Under the pieces are notes generated by a model. The model did no database searches. It worked only from the letters and a program-made list of their open reading frames with translations, and was not told where the DNA came from. A stretch of DNA of 64,000 nt from Tigriopus japonicus. Its lineage: Eukaryota > Arthropoda > Copepoda > Harpacticoida > Harpacticidae. This document shows positions 47,986-59,656 of this stretch, piece by piece. How positions within the stretch are numbered: position 1 is the first letter of the stretch; each line of letters starts with the position of its first letter. The stretch covers positions 1,124,688-1,188,687 of the forward strand of contig JAAGOF010000185.1 in assembly GCA_010645155.1 (NCBI GenBank), given 5' to 3'. A program made the translations under genes and the position numbers.

Positions 47986-48917
47986 CCGGGTGATTCACAA
48001 CAAACAGAACAACAAATCATGCCTGTAACTCAGAAATGGTTGATCTCACAAAAAATGTGCAAATCACAAAAAGACGCAACAGATACTTATTCTGAAGAAC
48101 ATGTGTTTTTAATCCCTTTATGTCGGCTTATTTTTACTAATAGCCAAATTTTGGGAAGGAGAAATAGTCAGAGTCACGAACGTTCATTACTGGAGGGCGG
48201 AAAAAAAGTTAGAAAACATGTCAAGAAAAGAAGTTTTAAGGTTGGAAATATGGCCAAACAAAGTTCTTTTTCAACTAAAAATGGGCTAAAAAAATTTTTA
48301 CCAGATGAAATTGAACCAAATAATGTTGTTTCCCCCGAAGATGGTCAAGAAAGGTTTTTCTCTTCTCAATTTGTCAATTCATGCGGCAAAAATATATTTT
48401 ATCTTTTACCGGGCAATTTTTTTTCTCGATTTTTAAATCCATTTAAAGACTTCTTTTAGGTCGTATTTAAATTTAAAAAAAATGCGTGTCTTAAAAACGT
48501 GGAAAAAGTTATTTTCTGCTTGAAATTTCTATAAAATGCAAAAATAAGTTCAAAGTAAGCTGTATAACCCGGAAAAAGTTATTTTTTGGCAAAAAATGGG
48601 CAAAAAAGTGTTTTTTTAAGTTTAGACTCTTTAACCCTCGCTTTCAACATTACTTTTTAGAATTCGGGAAAAATCGCTGTCGCTTCAAAATGATTGGAAA
48701 TTAGGGAAAATTGGTTTTTTTACTCTTCAAGCCAAGTGTTTGGCCAACCGCAAGGAAATATTTTGGCTCTTTCAAGGAAAAAATAAATATTTTTACGAAT
48801 ATTCTGGTCAAAAAAAATATTTCGGGCCAAATTGAAGAAAAGAAATGAATGTTCTAATAATTTCAATCCCGAATTGAAAATGATTTCATGCCGTTCTCTT
48901 TCCCTTGAAACACCCGG
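47986..48917. mobile_element. TA-flanked element (CCGGGTG termini), long copy with nested repeats
   Basis: 932 bp from CCGGGTGATTCACAACAAAC to GAAACACCCGG, with TA at both flanks (47984-47985 and 48918-48919). The first 110 bp and the segment AAGCCAAGTGTTTGGCCAA match the 294-bp element at 5427-5720. The extra length holds a segment shared with 60200-60540 and a fragment of hAT family D (about 48755-48850). The 146-codon open frame at 48019-48459 lies across these repeats and is not a gene. Confidence 0.7.
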
Positions 48918-48919
48918 TA

Positions 48920-50526
48920 AGCTATCCTAATATATTCTCGGATTCGATCAGCCGCAATCTGACATCGGAAACAATTTGCTCCATTTATGGATCAAGGTCA
49001 AACAAATAACCGTTGCAGAGGCAAGAAATGAACCTTTTCCTCCCCCATATTCTCAGAAGTATCCCTTTTAAGATTATTATTAAGTCTGTGGTGTGCTCGT
49101 GCTGTTGATCCTTTTGTTTTTGATTAAGTGCGACTGGATTTACCCTTCATTTCGAGGAAACAGGTTTTGGCTGATCCCCTATTTGGACCACAACAAACGA
49201 CGTCCTCCTAATCTAGTATCTCTTTTTCTGAACAAGATCCGGTTCAGCGAACTTCATGCTTTTTCTTTAAATGGAAACATGCCAATCACTCACGCAATTT
49301 CTTCAAGGTGCCATTCATTAAAGAATTCAGGAACACTGTTTTTTTGTCACAAAAGTGCAGCGGGACTCATGAAATAGAGGGTTGGGCGCTATTAAACTTG
49401 CGGTGTTATTGATAATAAGTTGGAAATGAGCTTAAATCAACAAAATGAGTAAATTTTTAACATGCATAAAAATAATTTACTTTGCAATGTTTGTCGAGAT
49501 TTGCCTTGGTATAAAACATTTTTTACCACTGTCAGACCTACTTTTCAGGTTAAGTTCCAACCAAAAAAGATTCGAAGTTATTAAACTTAAAAAAAAAACA
49601 CCTTTCTTTTGATGTTTTTTTTGAAGCAGAAAGCTTATTTTCCAGATTGAACTTTTTGAGAACTTTTTTCAATAGCATCCCTAAGATATTAAAAGAGGGT
49701 TTTAAGGGCGAGTATAATAATCACGAATACGGAGAATACATAACACGATTCAAATCAGTTAATACCTAGTTGAAATTTTCAATCAGATCAATAAAACACT
49801 ACCTCTGCTTTATGTTGTTCTGCCAGATTCCCAAGGTGACCATTATAAAGTGCGTAGTTTGGGGTTTGTCCAAGTGTTTTATTTATGTTCTTGCGTAAAC
49901 TCGTCAAGGTTTGCGCATTAAAAACAAACTTGTTCCAACACCTTGAGTACATTGGCTGCATAGATAGAACACTATCGGGTTTGTGTTTTGATGAGATGAG
50001 GACAAACCTTAGAACATTTATTAATCACTAGATAGCGTGCAAGCTTTAATCAGGCTGATTTGGCAAGCGGGGCGGAATGTGTTGAACTTATGAGGAAAAT
50101 GTCGCCCTCACAATTGTTGAGCGGACAGTTAGTGTGACCAAACATGTGAATCAAGACCAACTTTTTAAAACTCGTTCTTGAAGCCACAAGCTTGTTTTTG
50201 TCCATTTATGTATTGGATTAACCCTAAATAACGCAAAAGCTTAACTTTTTTCCTCCTACCAATAACTTATTCAATGTATTGGTAGAAAAGTTCCTAGTTG
50301 CAGTATTCAAACAAAAGGCATGGTCACCTAGTGACGTCTCCAGTTCTTGCAAGAAAGTGACCACTAGCAATAACAAAAAATGACCCAAAAATATTACTCA
50401 ACTCCACACTTGATTCATCAATTGTAAGTGTATATTTGCGATGGATTAAGCATCATTATGGTCACAGAAGCAGCATAAAATATGAAAATGGTGAAGGTGT
50501 TCACCACATACATTGCATGTACAATT
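48920..50526. other. Intergenic spacer
   Basis: No gene or bounded repeat was recognised. An open frame at 49093-49377 on the + strand begins with a hydrophobic stretch (LVLLILLFLI) but has no further recognisable feature and no splice context. It is left uncalled. Confidence 0.4.
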
Positions 50527-50534
50527 GTCATGAG

Positions 50535-51364
50535 TAGAGACAGGAAGTTTAGACGAATAAAACTGTCAAATTAGACGAAAAAAGACGAATAAAATTACCT
50601 GATTAGACAAATAAAGACGAATGAAATTGCCCGATTAGACGAAAAAAGACGAAAAAACCTGACAAATACGACAAAAAAGACGAAAAACCTAACAAATACG
50701 ACAAAAAAAGACGAAAAATCTGACAAATACGACAAAAAAGACGAAAAAAACTGACTTACACGGCAAAAAAGACTAATGAATTGCCTGTAAAGAGGATTAA
50801 AACTGTTGCCCATAAAGTAGACAAAATGTGTGGCCCAATTTAGGGGAAACAGCTGCACCCTTGTGCAAAACGGCAAAATCTACAAAGTTAACAAACGGAA
50901 AAGTGCCGAATAAGCAAGAAATGGTCAGTGGAACATATCAATTAAAAAAAAAGAGCTCAAAGCCGGCCTTTTTTCAACATTTTCAATAGAGCAATATTTA
51001 GAAGCAGATTTGCTGTCATTAATTCTTCGAATAGTCAGATAGCCTTTTCAATCCAATTTTCTTTCTTTGTGTCAGGAAACTCTACTAGTTAAAATGTAAG
51101 TGTGGATCATATTTTGTTGCCCAAGTTTTGGCGTTGAACTTTTTAAAAGTGTCTATTTGATTCCAAATTTGAGAAAAAAGCTTCAAATCTAAGAAAAATT
51201 CCAATTTTTGACTAATTATACGAAAAAAATTGAATGAAATTGCCGGATTAGACGAAAAAAGACGAATAAAATCCAAATTAGACGAATAGATTTGTCGCGA
51301 CGAATAAGGGTAAAAAAGACGAAAAAAGACGAATAAGTTTATTCGTCTTAAGTTCCTGTCCCTA
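50535..51364. mobile_element. hAT-type element with internal GACGAAAAA tandem repeats, family E
   Basis: 830 bp bounded by an exact 8-bp target duplication GTCATGAG (50527-50534 and 51365-51372). The terminal inverted repeats are TAGAGACAGGAAGTTTAGAC and, inward from the right, TAGGGACAGGAACTTAAGAC, both followed by GAATAAA. Subterminal regions on both sides are made of repeated (AAA)GACGAAAAA and ATTAGACGAA units. No transposase frame is present, so this is a non-autonomous element. Confidence 0.87.
50640..50765. repeat. Tandem array inside hAT family E
   Basis: Four or five copies of a unit of about 28-29 bp containing TGACAAATACGACAAAAAAG and ending ACGAAAAA. Identity between adjacent units is high, so the expansion is recent relative to the element. 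Confidence 0.75.
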
Positions 51365-52567
51365 GTCATGAGGTAAGATGTGGAATTCATTTTTACTACA
51401 AGTCAGATGATGGTCACTGTCTAAAACTTCCCTTGCCAGCTTTCGTCAATTTCGAATTCATCGGAAGAGCTTAGATTTGGCGGCTTCGCCATAACGTTGA
51501 TGAGATTGACGGGATTATGTCGGGTACATGAAAAGATGGAAAGGTGTTGAAGGATGCAAGGTGCATGCCATTGAAACCGATGCCCAGCTTGATTCCTGCC
51601 ACTCGTTGACTGGTGAGGTTCTTCAGCATTGAATCGAGTGAATAAGTATGAGTTAAAAAGTGGGTAATGGAATTGTTGGAGGCAGAGGGGAGACCCAAGT
51701 ACCTTTTAAGGTATTTGGTGAAAACCGCATTGACGGCTTCCCAGGTGGACTTAGATATGGATCCACTTATCCAAACCGGTAAAGCGTATTCGTACATTGG
51801 AAGAATGAATGTTTGAAAAATACGCCAGACAAGAGGGAGTGGAAGGTCACAAATATTCAAACGTGGAAACAGAAAGCCAATCCTCGCTCTAGCTCTGATG
51901 TTAGCATCTTGTAAGTGGGCTGAGAAGGAAAGCTGAGCGGAAAACTTCACTCACAGGTAGTTAAACTCGTTCACTCTTTCCAGCTTGACTCCCTTGAATT
52001 CAAAATGGCAAATCGGGAGACGTCCCTTGTGGAAGACCAATAACTTCGATTTGGCACCATTCACCTTTAGGATGTTAGAGTCGCAAAAGTCACGCAAGGA
52101 ATCCAGACTCTTCTGGAGATCATCAGCGGAGTGAGCTAGAAGGCATAGATCGTTCGCATACATGAGGAATAGCAAGCGTTTCTTCATTTGCCAAAGTACT
52201 CCCTCATGTTTTAGATACGAGGGCAGGTCACTAACAAATAGATTAAAGAGGAGAGGGGAGCAAGGGTCCCCTTGAAGGAGACCATTATTCGACAGAAAAC
52301 CGGATGATAATCTAGCGCCACTTCTCACGTACAGCATTGTATTTTGCATGAGGAAGTGAAGAAGGTGTACAAAGCTAAGCGGAACCCCAAAGCACGAGAG
52401 TTTCCAGAGAAGCTTGGACCGGTTGACGAGGTCAAAGGCTTTCTTGAAATCAATGAATGCCTCATATGTTCTCTACTTCGCCTCTAGCCTCTCAGCCACG
52501 ACCTCTTTCAGGACAGCTGTTGCGCCAACAGAGCTCTTTCCTTTGGTAAATCCAAATTGACAATCTG

Positions 52568-54348
52568 GGGCCTATGTTACGAAACACTTTGTCCGACCGG
52601 ACGTACGCAATTTTGGTGACCTCCGCACAATTTGTGCGGATCCGCCGAGTTTTCAATGTTACGAACAAATTTACGAGTGTCCGACTCGCAAATGTCCGGA
52701 GAAAATTTACGAGTCAAGGAGGTGCGTAAATTTTGTGCGTACTGGACATTTTGAGATAGGAGGTTTCAGAAAGTGTCTGTTTTTGTACAAATTTGTCAGA
52801 AAAATGTCAAACTTTCACGACATGAACCATTCTGAAGTCGACAAATAAGACAATTTTTGGCATTTTGCCCATAAATGCTAAAAACAAAATTGTTTTTGAT
52901 CAAAAGTAAAAGAACGCAACGAAATCGGATACTTTTCATAATCTCAAGTAATGAATGAAAATTTCATTTTTTAATACTGTACAGATAATCTCGATTTATA
53001 AACACTTGTCATTGAGGTTTGGGATTTGAAATATTAAGTGATGAGAAGAGGGCAAATCTGACATGAGTTTTCACTCTTTGTGTCGATTTTTTTCAAAAAT
53101 CACATTTTTGGGCGTTTTTTATTGCTTGTTTCCGTAATTTTTCACTTTAAAGGGCATTTTTTACGTTTAGAGGTATTTTTCGTGGAGATGTTGATGACGA
53201 GTAGGGCACGGAAATAAGTTTCTTAAAATATAAAACATTTTAGAAATTCTTCTCCCTTTTTGCTCGATTTTTTAAATATTTGGCTGTTTTTACAGAAAAA
53301 TTAAATATGTTTTCGAATATTTTAGTCAGAAAAAATATCAGGCAAAATTGACAAAAATAAATGAATGACCAAAGCTCAAGAGGGCTTACCCAAAATGAAA
53401 CCAAAATACAAAAATGACATTTTTACTAAAATTAGACGTTCACGACCAAAACTACTGTCATACATGGAAAAATTGCGCCATCTATTGAGGCAAATTGAAA
53501 ATTGTATTTTAAATCATTTGCATCTCAGGTATGCCTCTATACACGGTCAAATGCATCAAATTCACCAAAAACAAATTTTGAAAATTGGTACACAATGACA
53601 AATATGCCAAATAATTGCGTTATCAGAAAAATATTTCTTAAGTATCCGGCTTTTTGCAAATATTTCGCAAATATCTAAGGCTTTTGAATAAAATATATAT
53701 TGGATATGTTGACACTTTTTTGCAAATATTTATCTGGACCCTAATGATGAGTAAACAAAAGTTTAAGTAAATAAAATTGTGTAAGTAATCCATTGAAAAT
53801 ACTTTTTGGTGGTGCAAAATAAATTTGGACCTGTATCATGAGCAGGGCTACCAAATTTATACAAAAATTCGCCAATTTTTTTAATAGTGTTTTGAGAGAT
53901 AATGTGTCCTAGTTCTTGTCGAAAAAGTGTTATTTCTTTAAATTAAAACCATCCCTCAAATATGGCAACACTAGCTCGCTTATGTGCAAGGTAACCAAAT
54001 TTCCTTGCCTATTTTATTTTTTATTAGTCTAATTCCAAATTGCGCAAAACTTTCTGGTAGTATTAATATTTAGGTCTATTTATGCTCTCTCTCTGTAACA
54101 GTTCACATTTAAACTCTATATTTGATATACAAGCAATCTTGGCTCTTTTTGATCTTGAAAAGTTAGTCAAGTTGTTTTCAGGGTAGGTTGGTCACACTCG
54201 TAAACGCCCTGGTCACATTCGGCGAAGGTCCAGTCCGGAGAGGTACATACAAAAGTTTCATAACATTGACTTTACACCATCCAAAGTCCGACTGGACGGT
54301 CCAGTCGGACATCGGACACTTTTGGCGGACGTTTCGTAACATAGGCCC
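52568..54348. mobile_element. DNA transposon with 3-bp target duplication inserted into the LINE
   Basis: 1781 bp. The terminal inverted repeats GGGCCTATGTTACGAAAC are identical at both ends. The flanking direct repeat CTG is at 52565-52567 and 54349-54351. Removing the element and one CTG rejoins the LINE reading frame (LLP to DCQF), which proves both boundaries. A 3-bp duplication suggests a PIF/Harbinger- or CACTA-like origin. No transposase is seen. Inner termini hold several GTCCGACTGG/TCCGGA-type motifs. A hAT element (53202-53743) is nested in it, so the original length was about 1.23 kb. Confidence 0.87.
53202..53743. mobile_element. hAT-type element, family D, copy 2 (nested)
   Basis: 542 bp with ends TAGGGCACGGAAATA and (inward from right) TAGGGTCCAGATAAATA. 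The flanking 8-mers ATGACGAG (53194-53201) and ATGATGAG (53744-53751) match at 7 of 8 positions. It is co-linear with 23729-24266 over its length. It lies within the transposon 52568-54348. Confidence 0.82.
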
Positions 54349-54599
54349 CTGGTAGTAGATTGTGGAGATCCGCAAATTCGGACAATTGCATGGTTGGCAT
54401 TTGCCTGGTCAGACATTTCAAATGTTTCCGCACTTTTTTCCTCTCAACAGGCTCAACAGTTGGCGACGGGAGACACATTTTTAGGCTTACACTCCCTCTA
54501 GTATTAATAGACTTAAATGTGACAAATTGGCGCGCTGAGTTGCATTCGAACGAATTTTCAAGTGTGACCAATTTCTGCCTGCAAATAATCAAAAATGTT

Positions 54600-56056
54600 A
54601 CAAACTTTCTCTAAAGATATTTCTGTGTGTTTCAAACAGAGGGACAACTCAAGATGGATCACAAATGCCTCAAATGGATTTTTAGAATCAAATGCAAAAA
54701 TCAGAATGCGCCTGAATTCCTCTTGAACTTAGAATTTCACTCAGGCGGGTGTGGGAAGGTAAGTACGAATAAACTCTCTAAACAACTGAAAAAGCTAACC
54801 GAAAAATGTATCATTGAGAGTAAATTGATATAGCAACCATGATTTTGGTTGCCAAAGAACTGCATGAACCTTCTCAAGACGGTTATGAATGCTTTAAACG
54901 TGAAAACTTGCTGAATTATGATGGAGCGTGGCACAATTTTCATTCGTCTTGTTAATGAATATAACTTTTATTTTACGTCAAAGTGAAAGAAGTAATGAGG
55001 TCAAGATAAAATATACATGGTGGTTCTAATATTCGTTGCAAAAACTATAATTTTCTTCTGAATTCATCAAAAGAGGGGAAAGTTCGTGAAAAGTTAGATT
55101 TAGGAAATCTGTCATATAAATTTAAATTTATTAAATGATCCATGCTCTTCATGCACCTTAGGGAGTGCTTGAGGTCGTCCCGAACAATAAACAATGAACA
55201 ATTAACTCAAAATCGACTCCTCTGTTGAAAAATTAATGTTTCTTAGCAAAGATGGGTTCTTTCTCAACTAATTATTGTATTTTTTATTTGTTCAGTAAAA
55301 GTCTTTGATGGTTGCAATACGTAATTCTCTTTATTTCTCTACTTCTTTGAACACGAATAAGCAATTTTCTAATACCAAATAATCAACATTGAAAATGTAG
55401 GGAACAAATTTTCTTGCGCCACCCTGTATATTTCTAAAGTGTTGCATTTTGACGGATGGCGCAAAAGTTTTCTTTTCCGACTGGTTGAATAATGAGCTAT
55501 GGAATGAAGGTTAAAAATCAAGGCCACAGGCTTTGTAATGAATGAGGAGTCTTGAAAAATTCCATATCACCCCATTTGAATTGCTGTCCTTGTTCTTTTG
55601 TCCCTATTTTGAATGACGCAATCCCACAACCAATTTAGCTAACTCCAATACGTATTGTCACATTATTGGAACCCTATCATCCAATTAGAGCTTTATTAGG
55701 AGTCGACACCATTGTTGTTCTAATTTTGAAAAACTTCATCATCAAAAATGTCGTTCAAACAAGGTGTTCTGTTCATTATCACGGGTCCAAAATTGGCGAT
55801 CTGATGCACGAGCTTCCTTCTCCAGGCTGATTTCATTACAGTCCCAAAAGTTTCCTTTTGACATTCGCGCTCCTAAATGCGAAACACATCAATTGTAGTG
55901 AGATCGTTGATCTGTACCTTATTTCGGATAGTTTATAAAGAACTTCAAAGTAACAAGAAAACATTGTAAAAGTTTTTGATAGCAAAAGAGTATTTTTGGG
56001 TGATGGATTGGAAGGATTATAAAACAAAACGAAAGATTCGGTCGAAATAGGGCATA
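54600..56056. other. Intergenic spacer
   Basis: No supported gene or RNA. A phrase CACCCTGTATATTTC near 55420 resembles a transposon end, but no partner was located. Confidence 0.4.
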
Positions 56057-56064
56057 GCCAAAAC

Positions 56065-56381
56065 TAGTGATGGACCGAAAGGGCTCATAACCGAAACCGA
56101 AAGTTTCGGCCGAAAGAGGGCTTAACTGAAACCGAAACCGAAACCAGCTGACTACAAAATTGTATAAATCCAAAATCCACCTTAAAAATCAAATTGCTTG
56201 TGTTCAATGTTGGGTAGGCGCAAAGTTTGAAAAATCAGGAAACTTAAATTTCAGAGGTTTCTGGACGAACTTTTTTCGCTTTTTTTGTCAAACTCCATCC
56301 TTTATGGCGCCTGTCTGCTTTTGGTTTCGGTAGGCATAACCGACACCGAAACCGAAATTTCGGCCGTAATTTCCATCACTA
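56065..56381. mobile_element. hAT-type MITE, family F, nested in a related repeat
   Basis: 317 bp. The left end TAGTGATGGACCGAAAGGGC mirrors the right end TTTCCATCACTA. An exact 8-bp duplication GCCAAAAC flanks it (56057-56064 and 56382-56389). The interior is dominated by ACCGAAACCGAAA and TTTCGGCCGAAA motifs. The sequence on both outer sides is of the same family and ends at GGTCCATCACTA (about 56742-56753), so one family member has inserted into another. Confidence 0.8.
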
Positions 56382-56387
56382 GCCAAA

Positions 56388-56709
56388 ACCGAAATCGGCA
56401 GACTGCAAAATTATTTGATTAGTATTGCCCATGCTGTTAAAGGAGGGAAATTGTATGATTTAAAACATCGAAATTTAAATCTTTGATTTGGCTCTCAAAC
56501 TCCATTCTTTATATTGCATGTTTGCTTTCAGTTTTAGTAGGGATAACAGAAACCGGAATCGGCAGACAACAAAATTATTTCATTAGTATTGCCCATGGTG
56601 TTGAAGGAGGGAAATTGCATGATTTAAAACGTTGGAATTTGAATCTTTGATTTTGCTCTCAAACTCCATTCTTTTCAGGGCATGTTTACTTTCGGTTTTA
56701 GTAGGGACA
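56388..56709. repeat. Tandem duplication (about 160-bp units) within the family F repeat
   Basis: Two adjacent units with shared order: CGGCAGAC, AAAATTATTT, ATTAGTATTGCCCATG, AAGGAGGGAAATTG, ATGATTTAAAAC, CTCAAACTCCATTCTTT and TTTTAGTAGGGA. Spacing between equivalent bases is about 163. A more diverged unit may precede them. Confidence 0.8.
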
Positions 56710-56759
56710 ACCGAAACTGTAATTTTGGCCGACAGTCTTTTTGGTCCATCACTACTTTT

Positions 56760-58159
56760 TCACAAGTGCAATACTTGGACGCCAAAATTGCAGAATTAAA
56801 TTACAACTATTTACTTTTATCTCCAGTTTTAACTACCAGAATGTGTGACTTTACACTACTTTTTGGGCGAAGATGAGTAGGCTTTAATACATAAATTTTC
56901 CAACCTTTTCGTTTGAAGAAAAAAAATATTTCTAAAAATATCTGTAAAAATACAACCAATAACCAAAATAAATGAGCCCATGTATTTGCAGGCTAAACCC
57001 CGAGGCTGGAAAATTTTGAACAAAATAATCGAAAGTGTGGACACCCTGCCAGAAATAAAAGAAATAAAAAAGTGATCTCTAAAATCTTAAATAATTTTGA
57101 CAAATTTAAAGAAGCAGGTGAGAAAATCCTGCGCTTTTTGACGTTTTGAGACGAATCTAAACGATTTTTTGGGCTCTCCTTCAGGAATTTTTCCGGTCTC
57201 TGCCTATATTAAAGCAAGAAACAAAAAGTGATTCCTTTTAGAAAGAACATTCTTCTAACCTGATTGCATTAGATGTTCACAATTCAATACAGAAGCTAGT
57301 TAATTCATTTTCGATTCCTTGGTGTTGAACTCATTCGTTTCTTGGTGCGAATTGAACACCTGATTGTCAGCAAATGAGAACACCCCTGAGGATATGAACG
57401 TTTGAAACTTGATTAACAACTTTCTCACTCGATTCAATTAGAAAGTTCCCAATCAGTTCTCAATTCTCCGTCATTAAATTCATAGGCACCAGTTCTGACG
57501 AGGTCCTTTTTGTCCTTTTTGTCCTCATCGCTCACACAAGGTTTCCAATTTGGCATCAAACTTTAAAAACCCAAACCTTCAATAGAGCCTGACACAATGA
57601 ATGAATGATGGAATCTTCATCCATTATTGGAGGCCATCTTCGGCTACCTTATACCATCACAATCAATATTGATCGGAGACAAAAGGATGATTGGTTTTGG
57701 TTTTCAGTGTCAAACCTTGAGCTCAAAAATCTTAGAATCGTTATCCATGATACCAAAAAAATGGGTTGAATTTCAACAGTCACCTTTTATCATTTCAATT
57801 TTTGACAACAAACTTTATCAATAGCAAGTAGTTGTATCCTTTCGATTGGTGAAATATTTACATCTTTTTGTAAACAGTTTTGCAATGAGTTTAGAATTCA
57901 TTAAAGTTTGCACTGTATTTAGAGGACGTTTTCTACGTAGGCGACAAAAATTATTTTCCTCGAAAGCCGAGTATTCAATTATAATGCTATTAAAAGTAGA
58001 AGTCACAACGTTAGTAATCTCAAAACTGAACATTTGGGGATTGATAAAAAATGCAACAAGACATTAAGAGTACCTTTTTCACATCACTCTAATATTTCTA
58101 TACATATCAACGGCAAAACGGTTCAATTGACGCTTGCAGTTTAAGATGTGGAGTGCATA
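56760..58159. other. Intergenic spacer
   Basis: No gene, RNA or bounded repeat was recognised. Open frames are short and AT-rich. Confidence 0.4.
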
Positions 58160-58165
58160 CTAGTA

Positions 58166-58700
58166 CCAGACCTATGTCAATTAGTTTTGAAATGTAATTA
58201 ATTACAATTACAAGTACTTTGATCTCCAACGTAATTAAATGCGATAACAATTACTTTGTTTTCGAATGTAATTAATTAAAAGTACAATTACTTCCCAAAA
58301 GTAATTGAATTACATTGAATTACATTTCAATTCCATATTTTTCAAATCCAAATGAAAAGCCATTTCCTTTCAAGTGCAAACTGGGAGAGATCTGTCAAAA
58401 AAATGAAAACTTTAGGTACATCAATTTACATAGCAAATAATATTCGAAAGACGGAGCAACTCTGTGTAAAAAAACAATCCCAGAACTAGTTATGTATATG
58501 TATATGGAAATGTAATTGTAATTTGTAATAGAAAAATACTAATTACATTGGTTAAAATGTAATTATAATTAATTCAAACAATGTATGCGTGGGGGCCCAT
58601 TCTGGGTTCAAGGTGCGCTTATTAATTAATTACCATTACAAGTACTTGGTAATGTAACTGCAATAATGTAATTGTAAATTCAATTGCATCACAGGTCTGG
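58166..58700. mobile_element. TAATTAC-rich element with CCAGACC termini
   Basis: 535 bp with inverted ends CCAGACCTATGTCAATT and (inward from right) CCAGACCTGTGATGCAATT. The direct repeat CTAGTA flanks it (58160-58165 and 58701-58706). Both subterminal regions consist of degenerate TGTAATTAATTACAATTACA repeats, and the middle is unrelated unique sequence. It is non-coding, and the superfamily is uncertain. A partial relative lies at 35735-35880. Confidence 0.7.
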
Positions 58701-59284
58701 CTAGTAAAGTGACCCTGTGTATGTTGTGGGCCCTTTTACCTTTATTCATAGCTTGCAAATGTTTGGTGTTTCTTTTTGATTTCATTGTGTAGCCATTTAT
58801 TCACACCTATAAAGAGGCATGGTTTGAAAAGACCAAAATTGTTGTTGTTTGTCGCAACAGTGTTCAGAAATCCAGATGTGTGAGGGCTTCTCTTTCTTCT
58901 TATTGTAGGTCTGAAATTGATTAATCTGCTCTGGCCTTCTGCCTTTTTCCCTTTTCTCTTGTTCCTCATAGTAGAGGGTGACTGATTTTGTGGTTGAAAT
59001 TGACATTTTAGATCAGTAGTAATTTCAAAATGAGGCAGGCAAAAATCACTATGTCCTTAAAAGCTAAAACTATTTCTTCATTCAAAGATTAACAGCTTCC
59101 AGTTGACTGCCAACAATTTCAAATTGTTGGGAATTTACAAGGGGCATCCAAACTTAGCAAAGTGAGTGGTAGTTTTAAGAAATCTTTCAACATCTGCACT
59201 TCAGATCATCCAATTTTTGCCGCTTGAGGTCGCTTTTGAGACAGTCTATAGGCGGTCACCTGTGACAAGGACATCTTAATTTCT

Positions 59285-59435
59285 CAGGACGAATTACAGA
59301 AATACAGCTTAAGGCCTGGCATTGTACTAAAATGAGAGGTTATTTCAAAGCAGTAAATGTTCCGTTGAATTTTCATTGTAGTAACTCGGCCTTAAGTGGT
59401 ATTCTGTAATATATCCTTTGTTGAGTCATCCTTGC
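59285..59435. mobile_element. Palindromic MITE, family A, copy 3
   Basis: About 150 bp, from CAGGACGAATTACAGAAATA to TTGAGTCATCCTTG, with inner inverted phrases TTAAGGCC and GGCCTTAA around a centre with TTCCGTTGAATTTTCATTGT. Confidence 0.7.
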
Positions 59436-59508
59436 CTGTGAATAATCATAAACGGTATGGCACCGTTTCTTGTACTGTTTCGCCACTAGGCAGGAACCAC
59501 TGTACTTA

Positions 59509-59656
59509 CAGGTCGAATTTCAAAAACACACCTTGACTCCGATCATTGTAGTAAAAATAAGGCTTAGGCAACACAGATATTGTTCCATTGAATTTTCATT
59601 GTACTGATTGGACCCAAGTTGTATCTTGAAAGTAATCCTGACTTGAGCCATCCTTG
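59509..59656. mobile_element. Palindromic MITE, family A, copy 4
   Basis: About 148 bp, closest to the copy at 17798. It shares the preceding flank GGAACCACTGTACTT and the inner ACTCCGATCATTGTA, and ends TTGAGCCATCCTT. The conserved flank suggests that the true element is longer than the palindrome. Confidence 0.7.

Larger units (their letters stand above)
51471..54470 (-). pseudogene. LINE reverse-transcriptase relic, interrupted by a DNA transposon
   Basis: Read on the - strand. From upstream, LLP and then CQFGFTKGKSSVGAT flank the insertion site of the element 52568-54348. Then follow reverse-transcriptase motifs AFIDFKKAFDLVN, LLQGDPCSPLLFNLF and YANDLCLLA. The last has N where the catalytic FADD/YADD box has D. 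Conserved downstream thumb-like sequence follows (ARARIGFLFPRL, FILPMYEYALPVW). In-frame stops occur at TAG before RTYEAF (about 52473) and TGA at 51951-51953. The element is therefore dead by stops, an active-site change and an insertion. Upstream of about 54470 the LINE similarity is no longer clear. The 3' end was not fixed. Pattern suggests a jockey/I/R1-type non-LTR element. Confidence 0.75.

Noticed and set aside
48019..48459. 146-codon + strand open frame
   Set aside because: It starts within the terminal repeat of a TA-flanked element and runs through a segment repeated at 60200-60540. No domain and repeat-derived composition.
50636..50765. Possible CRISPR-like array
   Set aside because: The units are contiguous degenerate tandem repeats without distinct spacers, in eukaryotic DNA, and they lie inside a bounded hAT element.
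52568..54348. A transposase gene in the 1.78-kb element
   Set aside because: The only open frames are short (77 codons or fewer), and the longest lies in the nested hAT element. No catalytic motif is visible.
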